A DNA stretch of 64,000 nt from Primorskyibacter flagellatus (lineage in GTDB: Bacteria; Pseudomonadota; Alphaproteobacteria; Rhodobacterales; Rhodobacteraceae). The notes under the pieces are model-generated. The model was not told where the DNA came from and searched no databases. It saw only the letters and a program-made list of their open reading frames with translations. The DNA is taken from positions 930,001 through 994,000 of the forward strand of contig NZ_BMFJ01000002.1 in assembly GCF_014638275.1 (NCBI RefSeq), written 5' to 3'. Shown here one piece after another: positions 44,342 through 52,447 of the stretch. The translations under genes and the position numbers were made by a program. Each line of letters opens with the position of its first letter. Position 1 is the stretch's first letter.

Positions 44342-44383
44342 GAAACCGAACGCCGCGCCCCAGGGTGCGGCGTTCTGCGTTTC
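44342..44383 (+). terminator. Possible terminator of the sugar transferase gene
   Basis: A 9-bp stem (GAACGCCGC / GCGGCGTTC) with a 10-base loop, extended by outer GAAAC/GTTTC pairing, starts 21 bases after the stop codon. The U-run is weak (TTTC), so it may act as an attenuator rather than a strict terminator. Confidence 0.45.
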
Positions 44384-44548
44384 ACCGCGTGCGCCATCCG
44401 CCGCGCAGGGCAGACAAGCCCGCCCTTTCCCCGGGATTGTTTCGCGGCCTCGGAAAAAATCCTTCGTGATTTGGACAGGGCGGGATAATCGGGTACTCTC
44501 CGCCGGACCCCTTTGCGGGACCCTGTTTGCCAACCAACGGATATTTTG

Positions 44549-47020
44549 ATGAACCTCAGATTGCTAGTATGTGGACTGGTCCTCGTTCTCGGTCTTGCCG
44601 GATGTGACAGCCCGGAAGAACAGGCGCAGTCGCATTTCGAAAGCGGAATGGAGCTGCTGGAAAAGGGCGACAACGCCCGCGCATACGTTGAATTCCGCAA
44701 CGCTCTGCAACTGGTCCCCACGCACCGCGAGACACTCGTCGCCTATGCCGACGCGCTCGAAGCGCAGGGCAACCGCCCCCAGGCCTTCGGTCTGCGCCGC
44801 CGCCTGGCCGAAATGTCGCCGGACCAGGCCGGCCCGACACTGGACCTGATCGACCGCGCGATGGAGCTTCAGGACTGGGAAACCGCCGAAAATTACGTCC
44901 CGCGCGCCGTCGAACTCGACCCCGAAAATCCGCGCACCAAGGCCGCGCAGCTGGCCCTGCAATACCGCGAATCCCACGATGACCTTTCTGCCAGCCGCGA
45001 GATCGTGCAGGAGGCCCGCGCGCTCCGCGACTCCGCGCTGCCCGACAGCATCGTCCTGCGTCAGATCATGCTCGACGGCATGGTCCGCGACGGCGAATTC
45101 GAAGACGCGCTGACCGAAATCAACCAGCTGATCGCCGCCCGACCCGACGACATACAAAGCTACCGGCTGCGGCTCCAGCTGCTGAACCAGACCGGACGCC
45201 AGGACGATCTCGAAGCCGCGCTGCGCGAGATGATCGAACGCTTCCCCGAAGACGACGCCTCCGAACAGCTGCTGATCCGCTACTACATGTCCCGCAAGGA
45301 CGTGGCGAAGGCTGAAGAGTTCCTGCGCAGCCGCGTGCCCGCAGAGGGCCGCGCGGAAGAGGAACGTCAGGCCGTCATCCAGTTCCTCGCCGCCACCGGC
45401 GGACCCGAGGCCGCGATGAAGGAACTCGACCGTCTGATCGCAGAGGTCCCGGATGCCACGCGCTACCGGTCTCTCCGCGCCGCGCTGGTCGCACAGCAGG
45501 GCAACCCGCAGCAGGCCATCGACGACCTTCAGGGGCTGCTCGAAACCGCCAAGGCAAAAATGGCCGAAGAGGATCTTTCGGACGACGAACGCCCGCAGGC
45601 CAAGACGGTGAACGAAGCCCGTGTCCTGCTTGCGCAGCTGCTCGCCCAGACCGGCAATTCCGTTGCCGCGCGACGCGAGGTCGAAACCGTGCTGGCCGAG
45701 GATCCCTCCCAGATCGGTGCCCTTCAGATGAAGTCGGCCTGGCTGACCGCCGAGGACAAGATGGACGAGGCGCTCGCCCTGCTGCGCCGCGCGCTCGACA
45801 CCGCGCCGGACGATGCCAACACGCTGACCCTGATGGCCCAGGCGCATCTGCGCAGCGGTGACCGGCAGCTCGCCGGGGACATGCTGTCGCGCGCGGTCTC
45901 GGGGTCCGGTCACGCGATCCCGAACGTTCTGCGCTACGTGCAGTTCCTTGTCGCGGACGGCAAGCTCCTGCCGGCGGAGGACGTTCTGATCGATGCCCTG
46001 CGCCTGACCCCGGATCGCCTTGAACTGCTGGTGCCGCTTGGCGAAATCTACCTCCGGCAGGAGGACTGGCCGCGCACCGCGCAGGTGGAACAGACCCTGC
46101 GCCGCATCGGTACGCCCCCGGCTCTGGAACAAGCGGACCGCCTGCACCTCGGCATGCTCGGCGGACAGCGCCGGAACGATGACGCGCTCGCCTTCCTGCA
46201 GGAACGCGCCGGCGCGTCCGACGCCTCTCTCGGGGACAAGGTCGCGCAGCTGCGCGCCCAGGTCGCCACCGGCAAGACAGAGGAAGCGCGGACCTACCTC
46301 GACGACCTCATGGGCGAGGATCCGGACAACCAGACGCTGCAGTTCCTGAACGCCGCGCTCAAGGTCCAGTCCGGCGATGTCGCGGGCGGTATCGAGGATT
46401 ACCGCGCCCTCGTCGCCGCCAACCCGCAGAACGAACGCCTGCGTCTCGAACTCATCCGCGCCCTGTCCCTCGACAAGCGCCCGGAGGAGGCGCAGGAGGC
46501 GCTCGACGCCGCGCTCAAGGACATCCCCGAGGGTCCGGACCTGCTCTGGATGCACGCGGGCAACCTGGAACGCGAGGGCGATGCCGAAGGCGCGATCGCG
46601 ATCTACGAAAAGCTCTACTCCCGCGACACCGGACGGTCGATCCTGGCGAACAACCTCGCCAGCCTGCTGTCCACGGCGCGCGAGGACGAGGAAAGCCTCG
46701 ACCGGGCCTGGCAGATGTCCCGCCGCCTGCGCAACGCCGAACTGCCCGCATTCCGCGACACCTATGGCTGGATCGCCTACCGCCGCGGCGACTATGAAGA
46801 GGCGCTTCCGCATCTCGAAGCCGCCGCCGCCGCGCTGGAGAACGAACCGCTGGTCACCTACCACCTCGGCATGACCTACGCCGCCCTTGGCCGCACCGAC
46901 GACGCCCGCGCGACCCTGACCCGCAGCGTCGAACAGGCGGAACAGATCGGCCATGCCGCGGCGATGGATGCCAAGGCGAAGGCGGAAAAGGCCCTCTCCG
47001 GGCTCGAGACCGGCCAGTAA
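44549..47020 (+). CDS. TPR-repeat lipoprotein of the exopolysaccharide/exosortase locus
   Basis: An 823-residue protein. The lipobox LAGC places the modified cysteine at residue 19, and Asp20 follows it, which in E. coli would favour inner-membrane retention. The rest is almost wholly alpha-helical, with about fifteen tetratricopeptide-like repeats (for example AYVEFRNALQLVP early and AAAALENEPLVTYHLGMTYAALGR near the end). It resembles the PrsT proteins of exosortase systems, which scaffold export complexes. The start is ATG at 44549; it is not preceded by a strong ribosome site. Confidence 0.85.
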   Translation: MNLRLLVCGLVLVLGLAGCDSPEEQAQSHFESGMELLEKGDNARAYVEFRNALQLVPTHRETLVAYADALEAQGNRPQAFGLRRRLAEMSPDQAGPTLDLIDRAMELQDWETAENYVPRAVELDPENPRTKAAQLALQYRESHDDLSASREIVQEARALRDSALPDSIVLRQIMLDGMVRDGEFEDALTEINQLIAARPDDIQSYRLRLQLLNQTGRQDDLEAALREMIERFPEDDASEQLLIRYYMSRKDVAKAEEFLRSRVPAEGRAEEERQAVIQFLAATGGPEAAMKELDRLIAEVPDATRYRSLRAALVAQQGNPQQAIDDLQGLLETAKAKMAEEDLSDDERPQAKTVNEARVLLAQLLAQTGNSVAARREVETVLAEDPSQIGALQMKSAWLTAEDKMDEALALLRRALDTAPDDANTLTLMAQAHLRSGDRQLAGDMLSRAVSGSGHAIPNVLRYVQFLVADGKLLPAEDVLIDALRLTPDRLELLVPLGEIYLRQEDWPRTAQVEQTLRRIGTPPALEQADRLHLGMLGGQRRNDDALAFLQERAGASDASLGDKVAQLRAQVATGKTEEARTYLDDLMGEDPDNQTLQFLNAALKVQSGDVAGGIEDYRALVAANPQNERLRLELIRALSLDKRPEEAQEALDAALKDIPEGPDLLWMHAGNLEREGDAEGAIAIYEKLYSRDTGRSILANNLASLLSTAREDEESLDRAWQMSRRLRNAELPAFRDTYGWIAYRRGDYEEALPHLEAAAAALENEPLVTYHLGMTYAALGRTDDARATLTRSVEQAEQIGHAAAMDAKAKAEKALSGLETGQ

Positions 47021-47040
47021 GGCAGCCGCTGCGACATCCC

Positions 47041-47070
47041 GGCCGGCAACAGCGCGAACTGTTGCCGGCT
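47041..47070 (+). other. Hairpin between the TPR lipoprotein and export genes
   Basis: An 11-bp perfect stem (GCCGGCAACAG / CTGTTGCCGGC) with a CGCGAA loop and a flanking G-T pair lies 20 bases after the TPR stop. No U-run follows. It may attenuate read-through or stabilise the long upstream message. Confidence 0.6.
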
Positions 47071-47195
47071 GGCGACGCGGGACGTCCGAACCGGTGAAAA
47101 CGGGTAAATTTCCTTTGCTTTTCGGCAGCGGCCGGTTCCATAAGAAACAAAATTCCCGTCCGACGACGTCGGGAGACCAGTCAAGGGGCAGTTCC

Positions 47196-47807
47196 ATGAT
47201 CCGACTCTTCGTTTTCCTCGCCGCGATGCTGACCGCCGGGTCCGCCGTGGCGCAGTCCGGCAACTACGCGATCCGCGAGGGCGACACGCTCCGGGTCGAG
47301 GTCGCCGAAGACAGCAGCCTGAACCGCAGCGTTCTGGTTCTGCCGGGCGGGAAGATCAGTTTCCCCTATGCGGGCGCCGTCCAGGCCAGCGGCCGGACGA
47401 CCTCCCAGGTGGAACGCGCGCTCTCCACTCAGATGGCCAGCGCCTTCGCCAGCCCGCCCTCCGTCTACGTCGCGGTGACGAACATTCCCGAACGTCTCGG
47501 CGGCGACATGGCCGAGGAAGAGGAAGAGACCATCGCGATCTACATGCTCGGCGAAGTCGACAAGCCGGGCCTGATCGAGGTCAAGCCGGGCACGACGATC
47601 CTGCAGGCCCTGTCCCAGGCCGGCGGCCTGTCGCCCTTCGCGGCGACCAAGCGGGTGCAGCTGCGCCGCCGCGACCCGCAGTCCGGCAAGGAATATGTCT
47701 ACAAGATCAACTACCGTGCCATCTCTGACGGTGCCGCGCTGACCGGGAACGTCTACCTGAGCGAAGGCGATGTCATCCTGATCCCCGAACGCCGCCTGTT
47801 CGAGTGA
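47196..47807 (+). CDS. Polysaccharide export protein (Wza/BexD-type, SLBB domain)
   Basis: A 203-residue protein with a signal peptide cleaved near SAVAQ (about residue 20). It contains the Poly_export domain (YAIREGDTLRVEVAEDSSLNR) and an SLBB/ubiquitin-like domain with YMLGEVDKPG and ILQALSQAGG. There is no lipobox cysteine, unlike many Wza-like proteins. The start is ATG at 47196 with an AGGGG site; the longer frame upstream is not family-like. It probably forms the periplasmic/outer-membrane end of the export channel, with the barrel protein encoded next. Confidence 0.85.
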   Translation: MIRLFVFLAAMLTAGSAVAQSGNYAIREGDTLRVEVAEDSSLNRSVLVLPGGKISFPYAGAVQASGRTTSQVERALSTQMASAFASPPSVYVAVTNIPERLGGDMAEEEEETIAIYMLGEVDKPGLIEVKPGTTILQALSQAGGLSPFAATKRVQLRRRDPQSGKEYVYKINYRAISDGAALTGNVYLSEGDVILIPERRLFE

Positions 47808-47823
47808 CGGGGTACGCGGTCCG

Positions 47824-49224
47824 ATGACGTCCGGGGGGGCAGGAAAACGCGCAGGCCGCATCGGCCTGGCAGGGGTGGTGACACTGGGTCTTCTGACCCA
47901 GGGTGGCGTGCATGCGCAGCAGACCGACAACGACTTCGGTTCGAAGCTCACGCTGCGCTTTTCGGAACGTCTGATCGCCGATGACAACCTTGGCCTGACC
48001 GCCGGGAATCAGCCGACATCGGTCTACGCCCGCACAGGGCTTGACCTGAACTTCACCACCCGCACCCGCACGGACCGCTTCAGCCTGCGCGGCGGCATCG
48101 ACTACGACGCCGGCCGCCTGGGGAATAACGGGACCGAAGGCCGCATCGAAAGCCGCAACTTCGGCCTGACCTACCGGCGCGAGATCGGTGACAGCGAATT
48201 CGAATTCATCTCGAACTATCGCCGCAACCGTACGTCCAACCGGACCGAGGTCGACGACCTCACCGGGGAAGACCTGATCGTCAACGGTGGTGACGTCGCG
48301 CGCTGGCAGAACGAATTCACCCTCGCGATCGGGCAGGAAAGCACGGTTGGCCTGATCCTCAGAGGTTCCCGGCAGGACATCGAGTACGACAACAACGCTG
48401 TCGGCGGGGTCGACCGGACATCGCAGAGCCTGTCGCTCAGCGTGCCGGTTCGCGTCACGCCCGTCGCCGTCATCACCCCCTTCGCCGGCCTCAGCCGGTC
48501 AGAGCGGGACAATGCCCAGGAATACACCTCGGAAAACCACTACTTCGGGGTATCTGCCCGGCTGCAGGCAGGCGAAGCCCTGACCTGGAACGCCAGCATC
48601 CAGCACACCGATCTCGACATCCGCACCACCGTCGCCCCGGGGATCCGGGCGCTGCGCGAACGCAAGGGTGTCGCGGCAAACCTCGGTTTCAACATGGCGC
48701 GTCCCAACGGGACGATCTCCGGTTCCGTCTCGACCTCCGTGCAGACCTCGGGCCGGCAGTACAACGCCTTCCTCCGCCGGGAGCTGAAGCTCCCCCGCGG
48801 CAGCGTCGGCGTCCAGATCGGGGCTGGCAAATCCGATACCAGCGACCTGTCGCCGCTGTTCGGGCTCGACTGGACCTACGACACCCGCCGCGCGAAGTTC
48901 GGCGCCACCGTCCGCCAGCAGCTGACCTCGGACGCCGGCAGCGAATCCATCGTCTCCGTCGTATCGCTGAAGGCATCGGGGGATCTGACCGAAACGACCT
49001 CGTGGTCCACCGAAGCCTCCTACTACGACTACGACTCCCAGTCCGCCGCCGTCACCGACTACCGCCGGCTCGACCTGGAACTCGGCCTGACCCGCGACCT
49101 CACGGCCGACTGGGAACTGACCGCAGGCTACAGGTATCGCAACATCGACCGGACCGGCCAGGCGCGACGGTCATCCAATTCGGTCTATGTCGGCCTGCAA
49201 CGGGAATTCTCCTACCGGCCCTGA
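47824..49224 (+). CDS. Outer-membrane beta-barrel protein of the exosortase/EPS locus
   Basis: A 466-residue protein with a long basic signal peptide (cut near GVHAQ, about residue 32) and many amphipathic strands with alternating polar and hydrophobic residues. The C terminus is REFSYRP, with an aromatic near the end as in outer-membrane proteins. It matches the putative barrel proteins regularly found in exosortase-associated exopolysaccharide loci, which serve as the outer-membrane pore. The gap to the export protein gene is 16 bases, so the two share an operon. Confidence 0.82.
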   Translation: MTSGGAGKRAGRIGLAGVVTLGLLTQGGVHAQQTDNDFGSKLTLRFSERLIADDNLGLTAGNQPTSVYARTGLDLNFTTRTRTDRFSLRGGIDYDAGRLGNNGTEGRIESRNFGLTYRREIGDSEFEFISNYRRNRTSNRTEVDDLTGEDLIVNGGDVARWQNEFTLAIGQESTVGLILRGSRQDIEYDNNAVGGVDRTSQSLSLSVPVRVTPVAVITPFAGLSRSERDNAQEYTSENHYFGVSARLQAGEALTWNASIQHTDLDIRTTVAPGIRALRERKGVAANLGFNMARPNGTISGSVSTSVQTSGRQYNAFLRRELKLPRGSVGVQIGAGKSDTSDLSPLFGLDWTYDTRRAKFGATVRQQLTSDAGSESIVSVVSLKASGDLTETTSWSTEASYYDYDSQSAAVTDYRRLDLELGLTRDLTADWELTAGYRYRNIDRTGQARRSSNSVYVGLQREFSYRP

Positions 49225-49284
49225 TCCTGCGGATCCGGCCGCGTCCGGTTCGCCCGAGGCCACAAAGGAAAGCGGGACAGCTTC

Positions 49285-49941
49285 GTGACCCAACTACGCC
49301 GCCGCGCCGCGCCGGAAGAATTCCCCGAAGACGGGCGGCTGGCCCTGACGCTTGTCGTCCTGATCGCGGCCTGCACGGCGCTGGAACTGGCGCTTTCCGC
49401 CGATGACTTCGGGTTGATCGGGTCACGGCCCGGCCTGCTGCGGCGCGAAGCCTACGACTACGGTGCCTTCTGGCCCGGCCTGCTTCGCGACTGGCCCGCG
49501 AACTACCCCGGTCAGCCCGCGCTGATGTTCGTCACTCACGCCTTCCTGCACGGCGGCCTGTCCCACCTCGCGATGAACATGATTACGCTCTGGTCGCTCG
49601 GCAACGGTGTGATCGCCCGTGTCGGGCAGCGCCGTTTCCTCGCCATCTACGCGATCTCGGCTCTGGGCGGAGGCATCGGCTTCGGCCTGCTCGCCGGGAC
49701 CCTGACGCCGATGGTCGGTGCCTCAGGTGCGCTCTTCGGCCTCGCCGGGGCCATCATCGCCTGGGCAACGCTCGACCGGAGGGCGGATCGCCTCGGTCTC
49801 GGCCCGGTGCTGAAGGTGCTTGCCTATCTCGTCGCGCTGAACCTCGTGATGTGGCTTGTGCTGGCCGGGCATCTCGCCTGGCAGACCCACCTGGGCGGTT
49901 TCATCGCCGGGGCCCTGGCAGCCATCTGGCTGGACCGGTAG
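49285..49941 (+). CDS. Rhomboid family intramembrane serine protease
   Basis: A 218-residue membrane protein with about six spans. The catalytic dyad can be read as Ser147 (VGASGALFG) and His202 (WQTHLGGFIAG); the HAFLHGGLSHLAMNM stretch (residues about 85-99) carries the conserved histidines and asparagine. It cleaves substrates within the membrane. The start is GTG at 49285 with AAAGGAAAG further upstream. It may be co-transcribed with the barrel gene (60-base gap). No GlyGly-CTERM partner was seen, so it is not called a rhombosortase. Confidence 0.9.
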   Translation: MTQLRRRAAPEEFPEDGRLALTLVVLIAACTALELALSADDFGLIGSRPGLLRREAYDYGAFWPGLLRDWPANYPGQPALMFVTHAFLHGGLSHLAMNMITLWSLGNGVIARVGQRRFLAIYAISALGGGIGFGLLAGTLTPMVGASGALFGLAGAIIAWATLDRRADRLGLGPVLKVLAYLVALNLVMWLVLAGHLAWQTHLGGFIAGALAAIWLDR

Positions 49942-50039
49942 GGCACCGCGCGGTGCTGGCAGATTTGATTAACCAATTCCGCCTAGGGTCCCCTCCGTTG
50001 CATCAGACGCGGCCCCCGCCGCCAGCCGGAGAGACCACC

Positions 50040-50303
50040 ATGCCCGACGATTCCTTTGCCCGCCATGCCGCCAGCCTGCACAGCCCGGCCCTGCGGCTTG
50101 AACCGATCACGCCCGACGATGGCGCAGACCTGACCCGTACGACCCGCGCGATCAACGTCGCCCAGTCCGGAACCGTGCGGGTCGTGACCGCCGGAGGAGA
50201 CACCGCCGACATCTTCGTCGCCGCCGGCATCGCCTTCCCGGTTCGCGCAACGCGGATCATGGCGACGGGCACGACCGCCACAGGCATCTGCGGGATGAGC
50301 TGA
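50040..50303 (+). CDS. Gene transfer agent head-spike base-like protein (RCAP_Rcc01079 family)
   Basis: An 87-residue protein without a signal peptide. From memory of the family, the segments LHSPALRLEPITPDD, LTRTTRAINVAQSGTVRVVTAGGDT and the C-terminal RIMATGTTATGI match the GhsA/rcc01079 spike-base proteins of Rhodobacter capsulatus gene transfer agent, whose head spikes bind the cell capsule. The ATG at 50040 follows GGAGAG. No other phage or GTA gene is nearby: upstream is a rhomboid gene, and downstream is 548 bases without a gene and then fliP on the other strand. A TTAACCA motif at 49969-49975 resembles a CtrA half-site. Confidence 0.65.
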   Translation: MPDDSFARHAASLHSPALRLEPITPDDGADLTRTTRAINVAQSGTVRVVTAGGDTADIFVAAGIAFPVRATRIMATGTTATGICGMS

Positions 50304-50851
50304 CGCGCCGGGTACCGGTGCCGGTTGCGGTGCCGTCCACAGCAATGCCCCGCGTTGCGGACCGAAGGCGCAGGGTCCACCAGGAAACCGGCATCGCCGG
50401 TGCCCGGCGCTGTCCCCGTTAACGCTTTGCTTGGTCGGCCCACTTTAAGTGACCGGATTGGCCGCGCCGCCTTGCGGTATCGGCCCCCCGCACTGCGGGC
50501 CCGGACCAATCCCGCGCTCTCCTCCCGCCGGGTCTCATCATGCGCCGGACACCACCGCGTCGGCCCGGTACCCGATCAGACCGCCACCGATGAGCACCCC
50601 GTCTCGCCGCATCAGTCGATCCACCGCATGCCGGTTGCGGCAAGAACAATGGAAACCGCCCGATGACCCCCTCACCACAGCCCCATCCCGGACACCGGTC
50701 TGCCGTCGTGTCCGCCCTGGCACAGCAGTCGCCCGCCTTTTCCCCGCTGCGGTCCACAGCGGCCCTGAACCAACCCCTTCACGCAACAATTCCCCGACCG
50801 GCCTCTCCCGCCACTGCCGTTGCCCTGTATCTGACCCGCGATAAGCCCGCG
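50304..50851. other. Gene-poor spacer before fliP
   Basis: 548 bases with no supported gene. Several open frames cross it on both strands, but they lack starts with ribosome sites and have low-complexity Arg/Pro/Ala content. I see no convincing hairpin, repeat family or promoter, apart from a short AT-richer patch (GTTAACGC near 50418). Confidence 0.4.
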
Positions 50852-51583
50852 TCAGGAATAGCTTCGCACCAGGCTCCCCGCGATCAGGGACCACCCGTCC
50901 GCGATCACGAAGAACGCCAGCTTGAACGGGAGGGAGATCACGGCGGGCGGCACCATCATCATGCCCATGGACATCAGCACCGCCGCGGCCACCAGGTCGA
51001 TGATGAGGAACGGCAGGTAGACGAGGAATCCGATCTGGAAGGCCCGCGCGATCTCCGACAGCATGAAGCTGGGCACCAGCACGGAAAGCGGCACTTCCTG
51101 GGTCACGGTACCGTCGCCGGGCGGGCGCAGCGCCGCCATGGTTGCCAGCGTATCCGGGTCCACCCGGCCGGACATGAAGACGCGGAATGGCGCGATGGCG
51201 GCCCGCGCGGCCTCCTCCAGCGGGAGGGTGCCGTCGATCATCGGCTCCACGCCCGCCACCCAGGCCGCCTGGAAGACCGGCTCCATGATGAAATAGGTCA
51301 GGAACAGCGCCAGCGACACGATCAGCATGTTTGGCGGGGACTGCTGCAGCCCGATGGCCGTGCGCAGGATCGACAGCACCGTCACGAGGAACGGAAAGCA
51401 GGTCACCATGATCGCCAGGCCGGGCGCGATGCTCAGCACGGTGATCAGCACGATCAGCTGGATGGACCGCGCCGTCAGCGATCCGCCCTCGCCAAGGTCG
51501 ATGGTCATCTCCTGCGCCCCCGCGGTCCCGGCGGCAAGGATCAGGCACAGCCCGAGGGCAAGGCGGACGCAGGCGCGGCTCAC
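50852..51583 (-). CDS. fliP: Flagellar type III export protein FliP
   Basis: A 243-residue export-gate protein. The N-terminal signal-like span is LALGLCLILAAGTAGA, followed by four hydrophobic spans with the FliP motifs LTYFIMEP, VPSFMLSE and FLIIDLVAAAVLMSMGMMMVPP. It forms the core of the flagellar type III secretion gate with FliR. It is the last gene of the minus-strand operon fliF-fliH-fliN-fliP, and its start overlaps the fliN stop by 4 bases. Confidence 0.95.
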   Translation of the reverse strand: MSRACVRLALGLCLILAAGTAGAQEMTIDLGEGGSLTARSIQLIVLITVLSIAPGLAIMVTCFPFLVTVLSILRTAIGLQQSPPNMLIVSLALFLTYFIMEPVFQAAWVAGVEPMIDGTLPLEEAARAAIAPFRVFMSGRVDPDTLATMAALRPPGDGTVTQEVPLSVLVPSFMLSEIARAFQIGFLVYLPFLIIDLVAAAVLMSMGMMMVPPAVISLPFKLAFFVIADGWSLIAGSLVRSYS

Positions 51584-51855
51584 AGGTCGTCCCTGAGCTC
51601 CGTCACCTCGGTCAGCCGAACCGCCAGCTGGCCGGCCTGCGCGCCCTCCATTTCCTCAAGCTCGCCGCGCGCGATCAGGCGGTCGCCGACGAACAGCTCC
51701 ACCGGATCTTCGACCCGCCGGTCCAGCGGCAGGACGGCGTTGTGCTCCATCGACAGCAGGTCCTGGATCAGCGGATGCGCCTTGCCGACAGACACCGTGA
51801 TCTCGATCGGGATGGAGGAGAAGGGATGGCTCTTGTCGGCGGAGGGGTTATCCAT
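51580..51855 (-). CDS. fliN: Flagellar motor switch protein FliN
   Basis: A 91-residue SpoA-domain protein. IPIEITVSVGKAHPLIQDLLSM and ELFVGDRLIARGELEEMEG are the FliN core. The start is ATG at 51855, overlapping the fliH gene by 8 bases. With FliM and FliG it forms the cytoplasmic C-ring; FliM and FliG genes are not in the window. The length is near the short end for FliN but complete. Confidence 0.92.
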   Translation of the reverse strand: MDNPSADKSHPFSSIPIEITVSVGKAHPLIQDLLSMEHNAVLPLDRRVEDPVELFVGDRLIARGELEEMEGAQAGQLAVRLTEVTELRDDL

Positions 51856-52447
51856 GGCGGACGCTCCTTTCGGTTTCTTGCAACTGGGTCTCCACCGCCT
51901 CGCGGATGCCGGCGATGACGGGGTCGAGGTCGATCTGCCGTTCCTGCCCGGACATGCGCAGGAACACCTGACCCTCCGCCAGCGTGTCGTCGGCCGTGGC
52001 GGTGACCGGGAAACCGGCATCCGCCTCAAGGAACGACCGGATCAGCGGCAGGTCGGCGGGCGCGCTCACGATCTCGACCTCCTGCGCCCCGGCGGTGCCC
52101 GCCATTTCCGTCAACTGTTCGACCACGCGCGGGCCGAGCGTCTGTCGCATCGCCTCTGGCAGAACCAGCGCGACGATATCCTCCAGCAGCCCGGTCACCG
52201 ACTGCATGACGTGCGAATGCGCCTCGTGATAGGTGAAGGACAGGTCCTGAAGGTTGCGGGCAAAGTCGTCCCGGATCCGCGTCGCCTCCCCGTCCTGCGC
52301 CTTGAGGGAGTCGTCCCACCCGGCTTTGTACCCATTCTCGAACGCCTCCAGCCGCAGCGTTTCCAGCGACTCCTCGGTCATCGCCTGCGGGGTCACCGGT
52401 GATGCCGGCGGCTGCCCGAAATCCTCGAGAAGGTGAGAAATGCTCAT
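51848..52447 (-). CDS. fliH: FliH-like flagellar assembly protein
   Basis: A 199-residue, acidic, helical protein. The early segment AFENGYKAGWDD and the central heptad-rich region (residues about 40-120) match FliH, which regulates the FliI export ATPase. The C-terminal half (LAEGQVFLRMSGQERQIDLDPV) resembles the V-type ATPase E-like domain. The gene lies between fliF and fliN, as in many Rhodobacterales. Sequence conservation of this family is low, so the name rests partly on position. Confidence 0.75.
   Translation of the reverse strand: MSISHLLEDFGQPPASPVTPQAMTEESLETLRLEAFENGYKAGWDDSLKAQDGEATRIRDDFARNLQDLSFTYHEAHSHVMQSVTGLLEDIVALVLPEAMRQTLGPRVVEQLTEMAGTAGAQEVEIVSAPADLPLIRSFLEADAGFPVTATADDTLAEGQVFLRMSGQERQIDLDPVIAGIREAVETQLQETERSVRHG

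Noticed and set aside
44564..47263. 899-residue open frame on the minus strand opposite the TPR lipoprotein gene
   Set aside because: It is a codon-position shadow of a GC-rich gene. It has no start with a ribosome site and no domain, while the opposite strand has a lipobox and TPR repeats.
49285..49941. Rhombosortase
   Set aside because: No GlyGly-CTERM protein was found in the window, and the sequence looks like a general rhomboid protease.
50040..50303. Prophage remnant
   Set aside because: There is no integrase, terminase, capsid, tail gene or attachment repeat nearby; the single gene is better explained as an isolated GTA-associated gene.
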